Below, piece by piece: positions 1 to 6,242 of a stretch of 14,036 nucleotides of DNA. The stretch covers positions 22,652 to 36,687 of the forward strand of contig DBQR01000005.1 of assembly GCA_002305335.1 (NCBI GenBank), given 5' to 3'. Source of the DNA: Clostridiales bacterium UBA1389. GTDB lineage: Bacteria > Bacillota > Clostridia > Oscillospirales > CAG-382. A program made the translations under genes and the position numbers. Each line of letters begins with the position of its first letter. Within the stretch, counting starts at the first letter, position 1. The notes beneath the pieces are model-generated. The model had not been told where the DNA came from. It did no database searches and worked only from the letters and a program-made list of their open reading frames with translations.

Positions 1-20
1 CTCAAGGGGAAGGCTTTTTT
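1..20 (+). terminator. Right arm of an intrinsic terminator (left arm outside the window)
   Basis: The window opens with CTCAAGGGGAAGGC followed by six T. GGGGAAGGC plus a T run is the typical 3' arm of a clostridial terminator of the form CCTTCCCC-loop-GGGGAAGG. The matching left arm would lie just before base 1. On the opposite strand the same hairpin would serve pepT, whose stop codon (19-21, minus) abuts it, so it probably ends two converging genes. Inferred from half a hairpin only. Confidence 0.45.
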
Positions 21-1236
21 ATATTTTTGCGGCGTTAATGCAAATTCTGTACAGTATATCCGAAACCTTCTGCATTCTCTGAACCGTTATGAATTCGTAT
101 TTTCCGTGGAAGTTTTCGCCGCCGGTACAGATATTGGGGCAGGGCAGCCCCATAAAGGACAGCCTTGCGCCGTCGGTGCCTCCCCTTATGGAAATTATTT
201 TGGGATTTACCCCTTCCTCCTCCATGGCCTTTACAAGCCGGTCGATTATATAATAATTCTTTTCGATAATTTCCCGCATATTGTAGTAGCTGTCGGTTAT
301 GACACATTCAACAAGGTTTCTGCCATACTTTGAATTGATAAAGTCGCAGGCCGACTTCATTTTCGCCTTTTTTACCTCGAATTTTTCCCGATCGTGGTCA
401 CGGATGATATATTTTACCCTTGCTCTTTCCACGTTCCCCTCAATATTTGTAAGATGGAAAAAGCCCTCGTATTTTTCGGTGTGTTCCGGTCTTTCCCATG
501 GAGGGAGAAGGGAGTTAAGTTCATATGCAATCTGAACGGCGTTTATCATTTTGTCCTTCGCCGTTCCGGGGTGAATAGAGTTCCCCGTTACCGTAATCAC
601 TGCCGAAGCGGCGTTGAAGTTTTCGTATTCGATTTCCCCCAGCTCCCCGCCGTCAACGGTGTAGGCGTAGTCGGCATTAAAGCCCGGCACGTCGAATTTG
701 TCCGCCCCCCGGCCGATTTCCTCATCGGGGGTGAAGCCGATTAACACGTCCCCGTGTTCCTCGCCGCTTTCCTTAAGGCGGATAACCATATCCATTATTT
801 CCGCAACCCCCGCTTTGTCGTCGGCCCCCAGCAGGGTGGTGCCGTCGGTTACAATAAGCTCCTCGCTGATATAGTTGATAAGATTGGGGTATTCAGAAAC
901 CTTCATTACAATACCTAAATCCTTATTTAACACAATATCCCCGCCGGTGTAGTGGATAACATTTGGTGAAATGTGTTCGTCGGACATATCCGGCGAAGTG
1001 TCCACATGGGCGACAAAGCCGATTTTAGGCAGAGTCTTTTTACTGTTGGAGGGCAGCTTTGCGTAAACATAGCCGTCACCGGAGTGGCGGACTTTTTCAA
1101 GTCCCGCTTCCTTTAACTGATTTACAAGCAGTTCGGAAAGCGCAAGCTGCTTTTCGGTGGAGGGGGTCGAGGGGGATGATTCGTCGGAATTGGTGGGGAT
1201 TTTAGCGTATTCGATAAATCTTTCCTTTATATTCAT
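19..1236 (-). CDS. pepT: Peptidase T (tripeptide aminopeptidase)
   Basis: A cytoplasmic zinc metallopeptidase of the M20 family that removes the N-terminal residue from tripeptides, the last stage of peptide use. The 405-residue length is normal for PepT. Visible family motifs are AHVDTSPD (residues 76-83, metal His77 and catalytic Asp79), LLGADDKAG (135-143, bridging Asp139), TPDEEIGRGA (169-178, Glu172/Glu173), YTVDGGELGEIEYENFNAA (192-210, Asp195), NSIHPGTAK in the dimerisation domain (219-227) and GGTDGARLSFMG...CTGGENFHGKYEF near the C-terminus with the last metal ligand His377. All expected zinc ligands are present. The ATG start is preceded by AAGGAG at 1245-1250 with an 8-base gap. 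It has its own promoter (1260-1288) and diverges from the DUF4434 gene. The assignment is very secure. Confidence 0.97.
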   Translation of the reverse strand: MNIKERFIEYAKIPTNSDESSPSTPSTEKQLALSELLVNQLKEAGLEKVRHSGDGYVYAKLPSNSKKTLPKIGFVAHVDTSPDMSDEHISPNVIHYTGGDIVLNKDLGIVMKVSEYPNLINYISEELIVTDGTTLLGADDKAGVAEIMDMVIRLKESGEEHGDVLIGFTPDEEIGRGADKFDVPGFNADYAYTVDGGELGEIEYENFNAASAVITVTGNSIHPGTAKDKMINAVQIAYELNSLLPPWERPEHTEKYEGFFHLTNIEGNVERARVKYIIRDHDREKFEVKKAKMKSACDFINSKYGRNLVECVITDSYYNMREIIEKNYYIIDRLVKAMEEEGVNPKIISIRGGTDGARLSFMGLPCPNICTGGENFHGKYEFITVQRMQKVSDILYRICINAAKI

Positions 1237-1259
1237 GATTTTTACTCCTTTTTTTGTTT

Positions 1260-1288
1260 ATTATATACCCGAAGGGCAATTAAATCAA
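1260..1288 (-). promoter_or_regulatory. Promoter of pepT
   Basis: On the minus strand, TTGATT (1288-1283) and TATAAT (1265-1260) are separated by 17 bases, a near-consensus SigA promoter. It lies about 24 bases upstream of the pepT start, leaving a short leader with the AAGGAG ribosome site. Confidence 0.7.
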
Positions 1289-1306
1289 ATGTTTTTTAAG
1301 TATGGC

Positions 1307-1334
1307 TTGCATTTTTAAAAAGTTTGTTTATAAT
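1307..1334 (+). promoter_or_regulatory. Promoter of the DUF4434-rpiR-flavoprotein cluster
   Basis: TTGCAT (1307-1312) and a perfect TATAAT (1329-1334) are 16 bases apart. Transcription would begin near 1341, giving a leader of about 55 bases before the first ATG. It lies back to back with the pepT promoter without overlapping it. No clear RpiR-type palindrome was found between it and the first gene. Confidence 0.55.
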
Positions 1335-1395
1335 GATACTTGATGCTAAAAGCTATTGAATATTAACCATATTTATATAGGAAGGCAGGGCCTGT

Positions 1396-2364
1396 ATGGA
1401 AATCAAAAAGATAAACGGAACCTGGTTTGAATTCACCCACCACAACGTGCCGGAGGGGAAATACTGGAACCCTATCTGCCGCCGCTTTACCGAAGAACAG
1501 TGGCGGGAGAAGGTAAGGGAAATCAAAAGCCTTGATATGAAGTACATAGTGCTTTTATGCACCTCCCTTGTGTATGAGGATTACGCCGAAGCCTACTTCA
1601 AAACCGATATTTACCCCTTTGCCAAAAACTTCACCTGCGAAAACCCCATAGAAGCCCTCCTTGACGAAGCCGACCGGCAGGATATTAAGGTCTTTATGTC
1701 GGTGGGCTTTTACGGACCCTGGACCCACACCTATGAAAACATGACCACCCCGGAGGTAACCGGGCGGGCGTTCAAAGCCATGGAACAGATTTATTCACTG
1801 TTCGGGCACCACAAATCCTTCTACGGCTGGTACTACCCCGACGAAGCCTGCGTTAGCGGTCATTTTTCACAGGTATTCATAGATTACATCAACAAATATT
1901 CCGCCTTCGGGAGACAGTTTTCAAAGGATATGAAAATCCTTATCGCCCCCTACGGCACCAAGATAACCAAGCCCGACGAAAAATATGTAAAACAGCTTGA
2001 AATAATAGATGCGGACTTTATCGCCTATCAGGACGAGGTGGGGGTTCACAAATCCACTCCCGACCAGACCGGCAGCTACTTCGAGGGGCTTCGCCAAGCC
2101 CACGACAAGGCGGGCAGAGCCAAACTGTGGGCGGACATGGAGATATTCGACTTCGAAGGGGAGGTTTATCATTCCGCCCTTGTCCCCGCTGCCTTCGAAA
2201 GGGTCAAGAAACAGCTTGAAGCAATATCCTGTTATGTGGATGAGGTGCTGTGCTATCAGTACACGGGAATGATGAACAAGCCCGGAACTATCGCATACTG
2301 CGGCCATCCCGATTCCATCGACCTTTACATTCAATACAAGTCCCTTATAAGCAAAATAAAATAA
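1396..2364 (+). CDS. DUF4434-type TIM-barrel protein, putative glycoside hydrolase-like
   Basis: A 322-residue protein without a signal peptide or membrane segment, so probably cytoplasmic. It resembles the DUF4434 family, proteins with a predicted (beta/alpha)8 barrel related to glycoside hydrolases. The pattern shows in the N-terminal NGTWFEF, then WREKVREIKSLDMKYIVL (36-53), the strand KVFMSVGFYGPW (98-109), FYGWYYPDEAC (142-152), ILIAPYG (181-187), DFIAYQDEVGV (207-217) and LWADMEIF (244-251). Glu150, the Asp213/Glu214 pair and Glu249 sit at the ends of predicted strands where clan-A enzymes carry their catalytic acids; this role is inference. Substrate unknown. The ribosome site is AGGAAGG (1379-1385). 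It is the first gene of a cluster with an RpiR-type regulator 38 bases downstream, which points to a sugar-linked role. Confidence 0.75.
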   Translation: MEIKKINGTWFEFTHHNVPEGKYWNPICRRFTEEQWREKVREIKSLDMKYIVLLCTSLVYEDYAEAYFKTDIYPFAKNFTCENPIEALLDEADRQDIKVFMSVGFYGPWTHTYENMTTPEVTGRAFKAMEQIYSLFGHHKSFYGWYYPDEACVSGHFSQVFIDYINKYSAFGRQFSKDMKILIAPYGTKITKPDEKYVKQLEIIDADFIAYQDEVGVHKSTPDQTGSYFEGLRQAHDKAGRAKLWADMEIFDFEGEVYHSALVPAAFERVKKQLEAISCYVDEVLCYQYTGMMNKPGTIAYCGHPDSIDLYIQYKSLISKIK

Positions 2365-2402
2365 AACAAACATTCAAATTACTTAAAGGATGGTTGCATT
2401 CA

Positions 2403-3290
2403 ATGGAAAAGGAAACCGAAGCCAAAAACAGCAATGAACTGCCCGTTTTGGAACGCATACGCCAGTATGTGGCGATATGCTCTAAGGGGCACAAAAAGAT
2501 AGGAACATATATCCTGCAAAACTACATCCCCGCATCCTATATGACCGCCTCCAGTTTAGCAAAGGAGGTGGGAGTGTCGGAATCCACCGTGGTGAGGTTC
2601 GCCATGGATATCGGCTTTGACGGCTATCCCGGCCTTCAGACCGCATTGAAGAGTATGCTTAAAAACAAGCTGACATCGGTGGAGCGGATTTCCATTGCCT
2701 CCGAACGCATGGGGGAGGACATGCTTACCGCCACACTGAATGCCGAAATCGAAAACCTCCGGTCAACCCTTGCCAACACCGACAGGGAAAACTTCGAATC
2801 CATTGTGGATATGATTCTTTACGCCAAGATGGTATATATCGTGGGAAACAGGTCCTCCACATCCCTCGCCAACTTTATGTACTTTTATATTTCCCTGATA
2901 TTCGACAAAGTCCGCCTTGTCCAGTCGGTGAGCGGGTCCGACATCTTCGAGCAGATGTTCAGAATCGGGGAGGGGGACGTGGTTATAGGCATAACCTTCC
3001 CGCGGTACTCAAAACGCACCGTTGACGCCATGACCTTCGCCCACCGTTCGGGGGCCTTCACCGTGGCAATCACCGATTCGGACAATTCCCCCATCGTTCC
3101 CATCGCCGACAAGGTGCTTTACGCCAAAAACGAGGTTTCCTCCTTCGTGGACTCCCTTGTTGCCCCCATGGCGCTTATTAACGCCCTGGTTTCGGCATTG
3201 GGACAGCGCAAAAAGAAGGAAGTGCTTAAAAACTTTGAAAAGCTTGAACGAATCTGGGACGAATATTCCATCTACGACAAAAACAGATAA
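2403..3290 (+). CDS. MurR/RpiR-family transcriptional regulator
   Basis: A 295-residue DNA-binding regulator with the usual two-domain layout. An N-terminal RpiR-type helix-turn-helix (about 14-90) contains ASSLAKEVGVSESTVVRFAMDIGFDGYPGLQ, and a C-terminal SIS sugar-phosphate-binding domain (about 130-265) contains VYIVGNRSSTSLANF (144-158) and VVIGITFPRYSKRTVDAM (193-210). The family senses phosphorylated sugars and controls neighbouring catabolic genes. The reading frame is open upstream to 2250 but that part overlaps the previous gene in another frame. ATG 2403 is preferred because AAAGGA (2385-2390) precedes it and the protein then has normal family length; the gap of 12 bases is rather long, and an in-frame TTG at 2394 is a weaker alternative. 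It probably controls the gene before it, itself, or both. The effector is unknown. Confidence 0.9.
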   Translation: MEKETEAKNSNELPVLERIRQYVAICSKGHKKIGTYILQNYIPASYMTASSLAKEVGVSESTVVRFAMDIGFDGYPGLQTALKSMLKNKLTSVERISIASERMGEDMLTATLNAEIENLRSTLANTDRENFESIVDMILYAKMVYIVGNRSSTSLANFMYFYISLIFDKVRLVQSVSGSDIFEQMFRIGEGDVVIGITFPRYSKRTVDAMTFAHRSGAFTVAITDSDNSPIVPIADKVLYAKNEVSSFVDSLVAPMALINALVSALGQRKKKEVLKNFEKLERIWDEYSIYDKNR

Positions 3291-4512
3291 AAATATTGTA
3301 ATAATAGGCGGCGGCGCAGCGGGTATGCTGGCCGCCATTTCCGCTTCGGGGAAAAACTGCGGCGTTGTTATTCTTGAAAAAAACCCTTCCCCGGGCAAAA
3401 AGCTGCTGATAACCGGAAAGGGACGGTGCAATATTACAAACAACTGCACCGAACAGGACTTTCTGGAAAGCGTCATTTCCAATCCCAAGTTTCTGATTAA
3501 GGCAATCTACCGTTTCCCCCCCGTTAAGGTTATGGAGTTTTTCGAATCACTGGGGGTAAAACTTAAAACCGAAAGGGGGCGGAGGGTGTTCCCCGAAAGC
3601 GACAGGTCGTCGGATGTGCTGAATGCCCTTTTGAAAAAGCTTAAGGAATGCAACGTTAAAATAATTCAGGGGGATGCCGCCGAAATATCCGTGCAAAACG
3701 GCAGGGTCAGCGGGGTTAAGTACTTTTCCCCCCATGGGGAGAGCTATATTGAGGCTTATTCGGTTATTATCGCCACCGGGGGGATGTCCTATCCCACAAC
3801 CGGTTCAAACGGAAGCGGGTATAAGCTTGCCGCAGCGCTGGGACACACCGTTATACCCCCCCGTCCCTCTCTGGTTCCCCTTGTAACAAAGGAAACCTGG
3901 ACGGCAAGTCTTACGGGACTTTCCCTGAAAAACGTAAACGTTTCATTTTACGACAACGAAAAACTTTTATTTTCCGAACAGGGGGAAATGCTGTTTACCC
4001 ATTTCGGGGTATCGGGTCCCGTGGTGCTGTCGGGGTCGGCATATATAAAGCATTTTCCGGTCGGAATGTATATTGACATGAAGCCGGCGCTGTCGGCGGA
4101 AATACTTGACGCAAGGATTATTTCGGATTTTAACGAATATAAAAACAAGGATTTTTCAAACTCCTTGGATAAGCTTCTGCCCAAAGCAATGATACCCGTT
4201 GTGGTCTCCCTTTCGGGGACAGACGGACGGAAAAAGGTGAATTCCGTAACAAAGGCCGAACGGTCAAAGCTGGTTTCCCTGCTAAAGGCAATACCTCTTA
4301 CCGTAACCGGCACCCGTCCGGTGGAGGAGGCCATTGTCACCTCCGGCGGGGTGAATGTTTCGGAAGTAAATCCTTCAACAATGGAATCAAGAATAACAGG
4401 CGGGCTTTTCTTTGCGGGGGAGGTACTGGACGTGGACTGTTATACCGGCGGATTCAACCTTCAGACTGCCTTTTCCACCGGAGTTCTTGCGGGGGAAAAT
4501 GCGGTAAAATGA
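3235..4512 (+). CDS. BaiN/YhiN (HI0933-like) family NAD(P)/FAD-dependent oxidoreductase
   Basis: A flavoprotein of the HI0933/YhiN/BaiN family, about 425 residues. The FAD dinucleotide-binding motif IVIIGGGAAGML is at about 21-32, followed by the family motifs PGKKLLITGKGRCNITNN (53-70), ATGGMSYPTTGSNGSGY (180-196), LFTHFGVSGPVVLSGS (253-268), EEAIVTSGGVNVSEV (364-378) and the C-terminal FAD motif FFAGEVLDVDCYTGGFNLQ (392-410). Most members have no proven role; BaiN has been linked to bile-acid reduction, but nothing here supports that substrate. The start is uncertain. Homologues begin a few residues before the FAD motif, yet no ATG, GTG or TTG lies in frame there. TTG 3235 with GGAAG (3218-3222) is the best canonical choice and would overlap the regulator gene by 56 bases; TTG 3244 is the alternative. 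The family call is secure, the start is not. Confidence 0.88.
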   Translation: MKSLNESGTNIPSTTKTDKNIVIIGGGAAGMLAAISASGKNCGVVILEKNPSPGKKLLITGKGRCNITNNCTEQDFLESVISNPKFLIKAIYRFPPVKVMEFFESLGVKLKTERGRRVFPESDRSSDVLNALLKKLKECNVKIIQGDAAEISVQNGRVSGVKYFSPHGESYIEAYSVIIATGGMSYPTTGSNGSGYKLAAALGHTVIPPRPSLVPLVTKETWTASLTGLSLKNVNVSFYDNEKLLFSEQGEMLFTHFGVSGPVVLSGSAYIKHFPVGMYIDMKPALSAEILDARIISDFNEYKNKDFSNSLDKLLPKAMIPVVVSLSGTDGRKKVNSVTKAERSKLVSLLKAIPLTVTGTRPVEEAIVTSGGVNVSEVNPSTMESRITGGLFFAGEVLDVDCYTGGFNLQTAFSTGVLAGENAVK

Positions 4513-4574
4513 GGTTTTTTTAACTGATAGATATAAATTTTTCCCTGCATAAATGAAATTTTTTTAATTTGCTC

Positions 4575-4603
4575 TTGCAAATTGACGATTGCTGTGGTAT
4601 ATT
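4575..4603 (+). promoter_or_regulatory. Extended -10 promoter of gdhA
   Basis: TTGCAA (4575-4580) and TATATT (4598-4603) have a 17-base spacer, and TGG directly before the -10 gives an extended -10 (TGn). A nearby TTGACG (4582-4587) is too close to this -10 to be its -35. Transcription probably starts near 4610, about 33 bases before the gene. Confidence 0.65.
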
Positions 4604-4625
4604 AATACGGTCAGAATTTATACGT

Positions 4626-4649
4626 AAGGAGTATATAATGTTATGCTGA
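4626..4649 (+). promoter_or_regulatory. gdhA ribosome site with overlapping out-of-frame ATG (three-codon mini-ORF)
   Basis: AAGGAG (4626-4631) is followed by two ATGs. The first (4638-4640, gap 6) opens ATG-TTA-TGC-TGA, a mini-ORF that stops at 4647-4649, just inside the gdhA coding region. The second ATG (4643, gap 11) is the gdhA start by homology and frame. The better-spaced ATG is therefore the wrong one for gdhA. Whether it is used is unknown. Confidence 0.4.
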
Positions 4650-5992
4650 CCAATGAATATTTATTAAGCGTTTATGACAGCGTACGCGCTCGTAACGCCA
4701 ATGAGCCTGAATTTTTACAGGCGGTGTACGAAGTGCTGGAAACCCTTGAACCGGTGGTGGAAAAACGCCCCGACATCGTCAAGGCCGGGGTTATCGACAG
4801 AATCGTGGAGCCCGAAAGAGCAATTCTGTTCAGGGTGTCCTGGGTTGACGACAGCGGAAAGGTCAGGGTTAACCGGGGTTTCCGGGTGCAGTTCAACTCT
4901 GCCATAGGTCCCTACAAGGGGGGACTCCGTTTCCATCCTTCGGTGAATCTTTCGGTTATTAAATTTTTAGGGTTTGAGCAGATTTTCAAAAACTCCCTCA
5001 CCGGTCTTCCCATGGGGGGCGGCAAGGGCGGAAGCGACTTTGACCCCAAGGGAAAATCCGACGGCGAGGTTATGCGCTTCTGCCAGTCCTTTATGACCGA
5101 GCTTGCCAAGCATATCGGCGCCGACACCGACGTCCCCGCCGGGGATATCGGAGTGGGGGCAAGGGAGATAGGCTTCATGTTCGGCCAGTACAAACGGCTA
5201 AGGAACGAATTTACCGGCGTGCTTACCGGCAAGGGACTGACCTACGGCGGCTCCTTGGTAAGAAAACAGGCCACCGGCTACGGGCTCCTGTACTTCACCC
5301 AGGAAATGCTCAAATGTATGAAAAACGATTCCATGGAGGGTAAAACAACCGTTATTTCAGGTTCCGGCAACGTTGCCATATACGCCTGCGAAAAGGCGCA
5401 GAGCCTTGGGGCGAAGGTGGTTGCCATGTCGGATTCCAACGGCTATGTGTATGACCCCGACGGAATCAAGCTGGACGTGGTGAAACAGATTAAAGAAGTC
5501 GAACGGGGGAGAATTTCGGAATACGCCAAAAGGGTCAGCGGTTCGGAATATCACGAAGGCTGCAACAACATCTGGACCATCAAATGCGATGTTGCCCTTC
5601 CCTGTGCCACACAGAACGAAATTGACGGCAATTCGGCGGAAATCCTTGTTAAAAACGGAGTGATTGCCGTTGCCGAAGGAGCAAATATGCCCTCCACCCC
5701 CGAGGCGGTGGAAATTTTCAGAGAAGCGGGAGTACTGTTCGGGCCCGCAAAGGCGGCAAACGCCGGCGGAGTTGCCACCTCCGGCCTTGAAATGAGCCAG
5801 AATTCAATGCGTTTAAGCTGGTCGGCGGAGGAAGTTGACGCTAAATTAAAGGGAATTATGGAAAATATTTTCCACAATGCCTACAACGCCTCGGCGGAAT
5901 ACGGTCACGCGGGGGATCTGGTGTTCGGCGCAAATATCGCCGGCTTTACCAAAGTCGCGGAATCAATGCTCGCTCAAGGCGTAGCATATTAA
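4643..5992 (+). CDS. gdhA: NADP-specific glutamate dehydrogenase
   Basis: Catalyses the reversible reductive amination of 2-oxoglutarate with ammonia to glutamate, linking nitrogen assimilation and carbon flow in the cytoplasm, usually as a hexamer. The 449-residue length is typical for the bacterial NADP type. The catalytic half shows GPYKGGLRFHPSV (89-101, Lys92), FEQIFKNSLTGLPMGGGKGGSDFDPKGKSD (111-140, Lys116 and Lys128) and DVPAGDIGVGAREIGFMFGQY (163-183, catalytic Asp168). The coenzyme half shows the Rossmann motif VISGSGNVAIYA (237-248) followed by AMSDSNGYV (261-269), where the Ser-Asp-Ser context is typical of NADP-preferring enzymes. GANMPSTPEA and AANAGGVATSGLEMSQN near the C-terminus are also conserved. 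It has its own promoter and terminator, so it is probably monocistronic. No recognisable nitrogen-regulator operator was seen upstream. Confidence 0.97.
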   Translation: MLTNEYLLSVYDSVRARNANEPEFLQAVYEVLETLEPVVEKRPDIVKAGVIDRIVEPERAILFRVSWVDDSGKVRVNRGFRVQFNSAIGPYKGGLRFHPSVNLSVIKFLGFEQIFKNSLTGLPMGGGKGGSDFDPKGKSDGEVMRFCQSFMTELAKHIGADTDVPAGDIGVGAREIGFMFGQYKRLRNEFTGVLTGKGLTYGGSLVRKQATGYGLLYFTQEMLKCMKNDSMEGKTTVISGSGNVAIYACEKAQSLGAKVVAMSDSNGYVYDPDGIKLDVVKQIKEVERGRISEYAKRVSGSEYHEGCNNIWTIKCDVALPCATQNEIDGNSAEILVKNGVIAVAEGANMPSTPEAVEIFREAGVLFGPAKAANAGGVATSGLEMSQNSMRLSWSAEEVDAKLKGIMENIFHNAYNASAEYGHAGDLVFGANIAGFTKVAESMLAQGVAY

Positions 5993-6019
5993 AAAAATGA
6001 GCCGAAAGGCTCATTTTTT
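5991..6019 (+). terminator. Intrinsic terminator after gdhA
   Basis: The stem TGAGCC (5998-6003), loop GAAA (6004-6007) and stem GGCTCA (6008-6013) are followed by six T (6014-6019). The A run before the stem pairs with the T run, so it could work in both directions. It begins at the gdhA stop codon. Confidence 0.92.
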
Positions 6020-6087
6020 CAGTTAAGGGATAGGGAAAAATGAAATCCACGGCAGTCGCTGCGGATGAAATCCTCCCTTATGGCGGG

Positions 6088-6142
6088 TGACAATCCCTCC
6101 GGCAGGGCTTTGCCCTGCCACCTCCCTTTGCACAAGGGAGGC
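6088..6142. repeat. Two-hairpin dispersed repeat of the gut-Clostridia type
   Basis: The spacer between the gdhA terminator and the next gene contains a compact non-coding element: TGACAATCCCTCC, then a hairpin GGCAGGGC/GCCCTGCC (6101-6108 and 6112-6119, loop TTT), then a hairpin CCTCCCTT/AAGGGAGG (6121-6128 and 6134-6141, loop TGCAC). CCCTCC (6095-6100) could alternatively pair with GGGAGG (6136-6141). I recognise the pattern of CTCCCTTGTGCAAAGGGAG with a variable second hairpin and GGAGGGATTGTC as an intergenic repeat common in gut Clostridia; this is from memory. Related sequence may extend left to about 6045, where further small inverted repeats occur (ATCC...GGAT, GCAG/CTGC). No other copy is in this window. 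It encodes no protein. Confidence 0.65.
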
Positions 6143-6200
6143 TATCAGAACGGTTTAGCGTCTTCCCTTTCATAAATCGTAATCCAACTTCTATATTAAT

Positions 6201-6219
6201 GGGCGGATAATATCCGCCC
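6201..6219. terminator. Perfect palindrome downstream of the Gfo/Idh gene, possible terminator
   Basis: GGGCGGATA (6201-6209), one A, and TATCCGCCC (6211-6219) form a perfect inverted repeat, 24 bases beyond the stop codon of the minus-strand oxidoreductase gene. As a hairpin it would be GGGCGG/CCGCCC with an AT loop. Neither strand has a clean T run after it, so termination is plausible from position but not proven; a protein-binding site is the alternative. Confidence 0.5.
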
Positions 6220-6242
6220 TTGTGCTTTATATAATATTTTCC

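Noticed and set aside
1921..2373. A 150-codon minus-strand open frame opposite the DUF4434 gene
   Set aside because: It is a shadow of a protein-coding gene with family motifs; no start signal or homology was seen.
2250..2402. N-terminal extension of the RpiR-type regulator
   Set aside because: It overlaps the end of the DUF4434 gene in another frame and is unlike the family; ATG 2403 gives normal length.
3009..3488. A 159-codon minus-strand open frame opposite rpiR and the flavoprotein start
   Set aside because: It crosses two real genes in antisense, has low-complexity hydrophobic content and no start signal.
3476..3862. Runs of seven C within the flavoprotein gene as possible phase-variation tracts
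   Set aside because: The frame is intact, the runs are short, and similar C/G runs occur throughout the window as a result of codon preference.
4513..4574. Terminator after the flavoprotein gene
   Set aside because: The region has T runs and AAATTT repeats but no stable GC-containing hairpin directly before a T run.
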